DNA of 14,526 nt from a bacterium (GTDB taxonomy: Bacteria > Pseudomonadota > Alphaproteobacteria > Caulobacterales > Hyphomonadaceae): assembly GCA_030824255.1 (NCBI GenBank), contig JAVBYB010000034.1, positions 1-14,526 of the forward strand, in the 5' to 3' direction. A program made the translations under genes and the position numbers. Position 1 is the stretch's first letter; each line of letters opens with the position of its first letter. The notes under the pieces were generated by a model that saw nothing but the letters and a program-made list of their open reading frames with translations, was not told the origin of the DNA and did no database searches. Of the stretch, positions 14,471-14,526 are shown one piece after another.

Positions 14471-14526
14471 AGGGACGACTCCGTAACGGCCTCCATCTGC
14501 CCGGAAACCTGCAGAAATTCAACTGC

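Noticed and set aside
1..14526. CRISPR array
   Set aside because: No regularly spaced repeats of 20-40 bases are visible anywhere; the only repeats are short words and single inverted repeats.

Overview
The window looks like the tRNA-proximal part of a genomic island in a GC-rich alphaproteobacterium. The host call rests on the right edge, which carries an NDUFS4-like 'ETC complex I subunit' gene, a core alphaproteobacterial gene, next to an intact tRNA-Arg(UCU). I would guess Sphingomonadales or a relative, but the sequence seen here does not settle the order.

From left to right: (1) positions 1-7989, minus strand, hold a defence operon read right to left. It has three small unrecognised ORFs (84, 42 and 98 aa), a 652-aa DUF262 plus HNH (GmrSD/SspE-like) protein, then hsdM, hsdS and hsdR. 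hsdR runs off the left edge after 824 residues. (2) Positions 7990-8740 are a long non-coding stretch with a nested inverted repeat and repeated sequence words. (3) Positions 8741-9490, plus strand, encode a PD-(D/E)XK nuclease-like protein preceded by a 15-codon ORF that ends in a TAATG overlap. (4) Positions 9491-10019 are non-coding, partly AT-richer, and lie just after a rep-like gene. (5) Positions 10020-11101, minus strand, hold an AlpA-like regulator coupled by TGATG to a protein with an AlpA-like HTH followed by an HUH/YxxK Rep-type nuclease domain. (6) Positions 11580-12297, plus strand, hold a run of tiny ORFs ending in another HTH protein. (7) Positions 12699-13969 encode a 60-aa protein overlapping a tyrosine integrase that points at the tRNA. 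(8) Positions 14049-14470 are tRNA-Arg and the host respiratory gene.

My reading is that the integrase uses the 3' end of tRNA-Arg as its attachment site. The AlpA and Rep genes would control excision and replication or transfer, and the defence operon plus the nuclease would be the cargo. The layout resembles phage satellites or integrative elements more than a complete prophage, since no structural phage genes are visible. The left end of the island is outside the window: no second copy of the tRNA 3' end occurs here.

The best candidates for something undescribed are the extended type I R-M operon (DUF262-HNH protein plus small leading genes) and the AlpA-HUH Rep module. No database search was possible, so family names rest on motifs read by eye.
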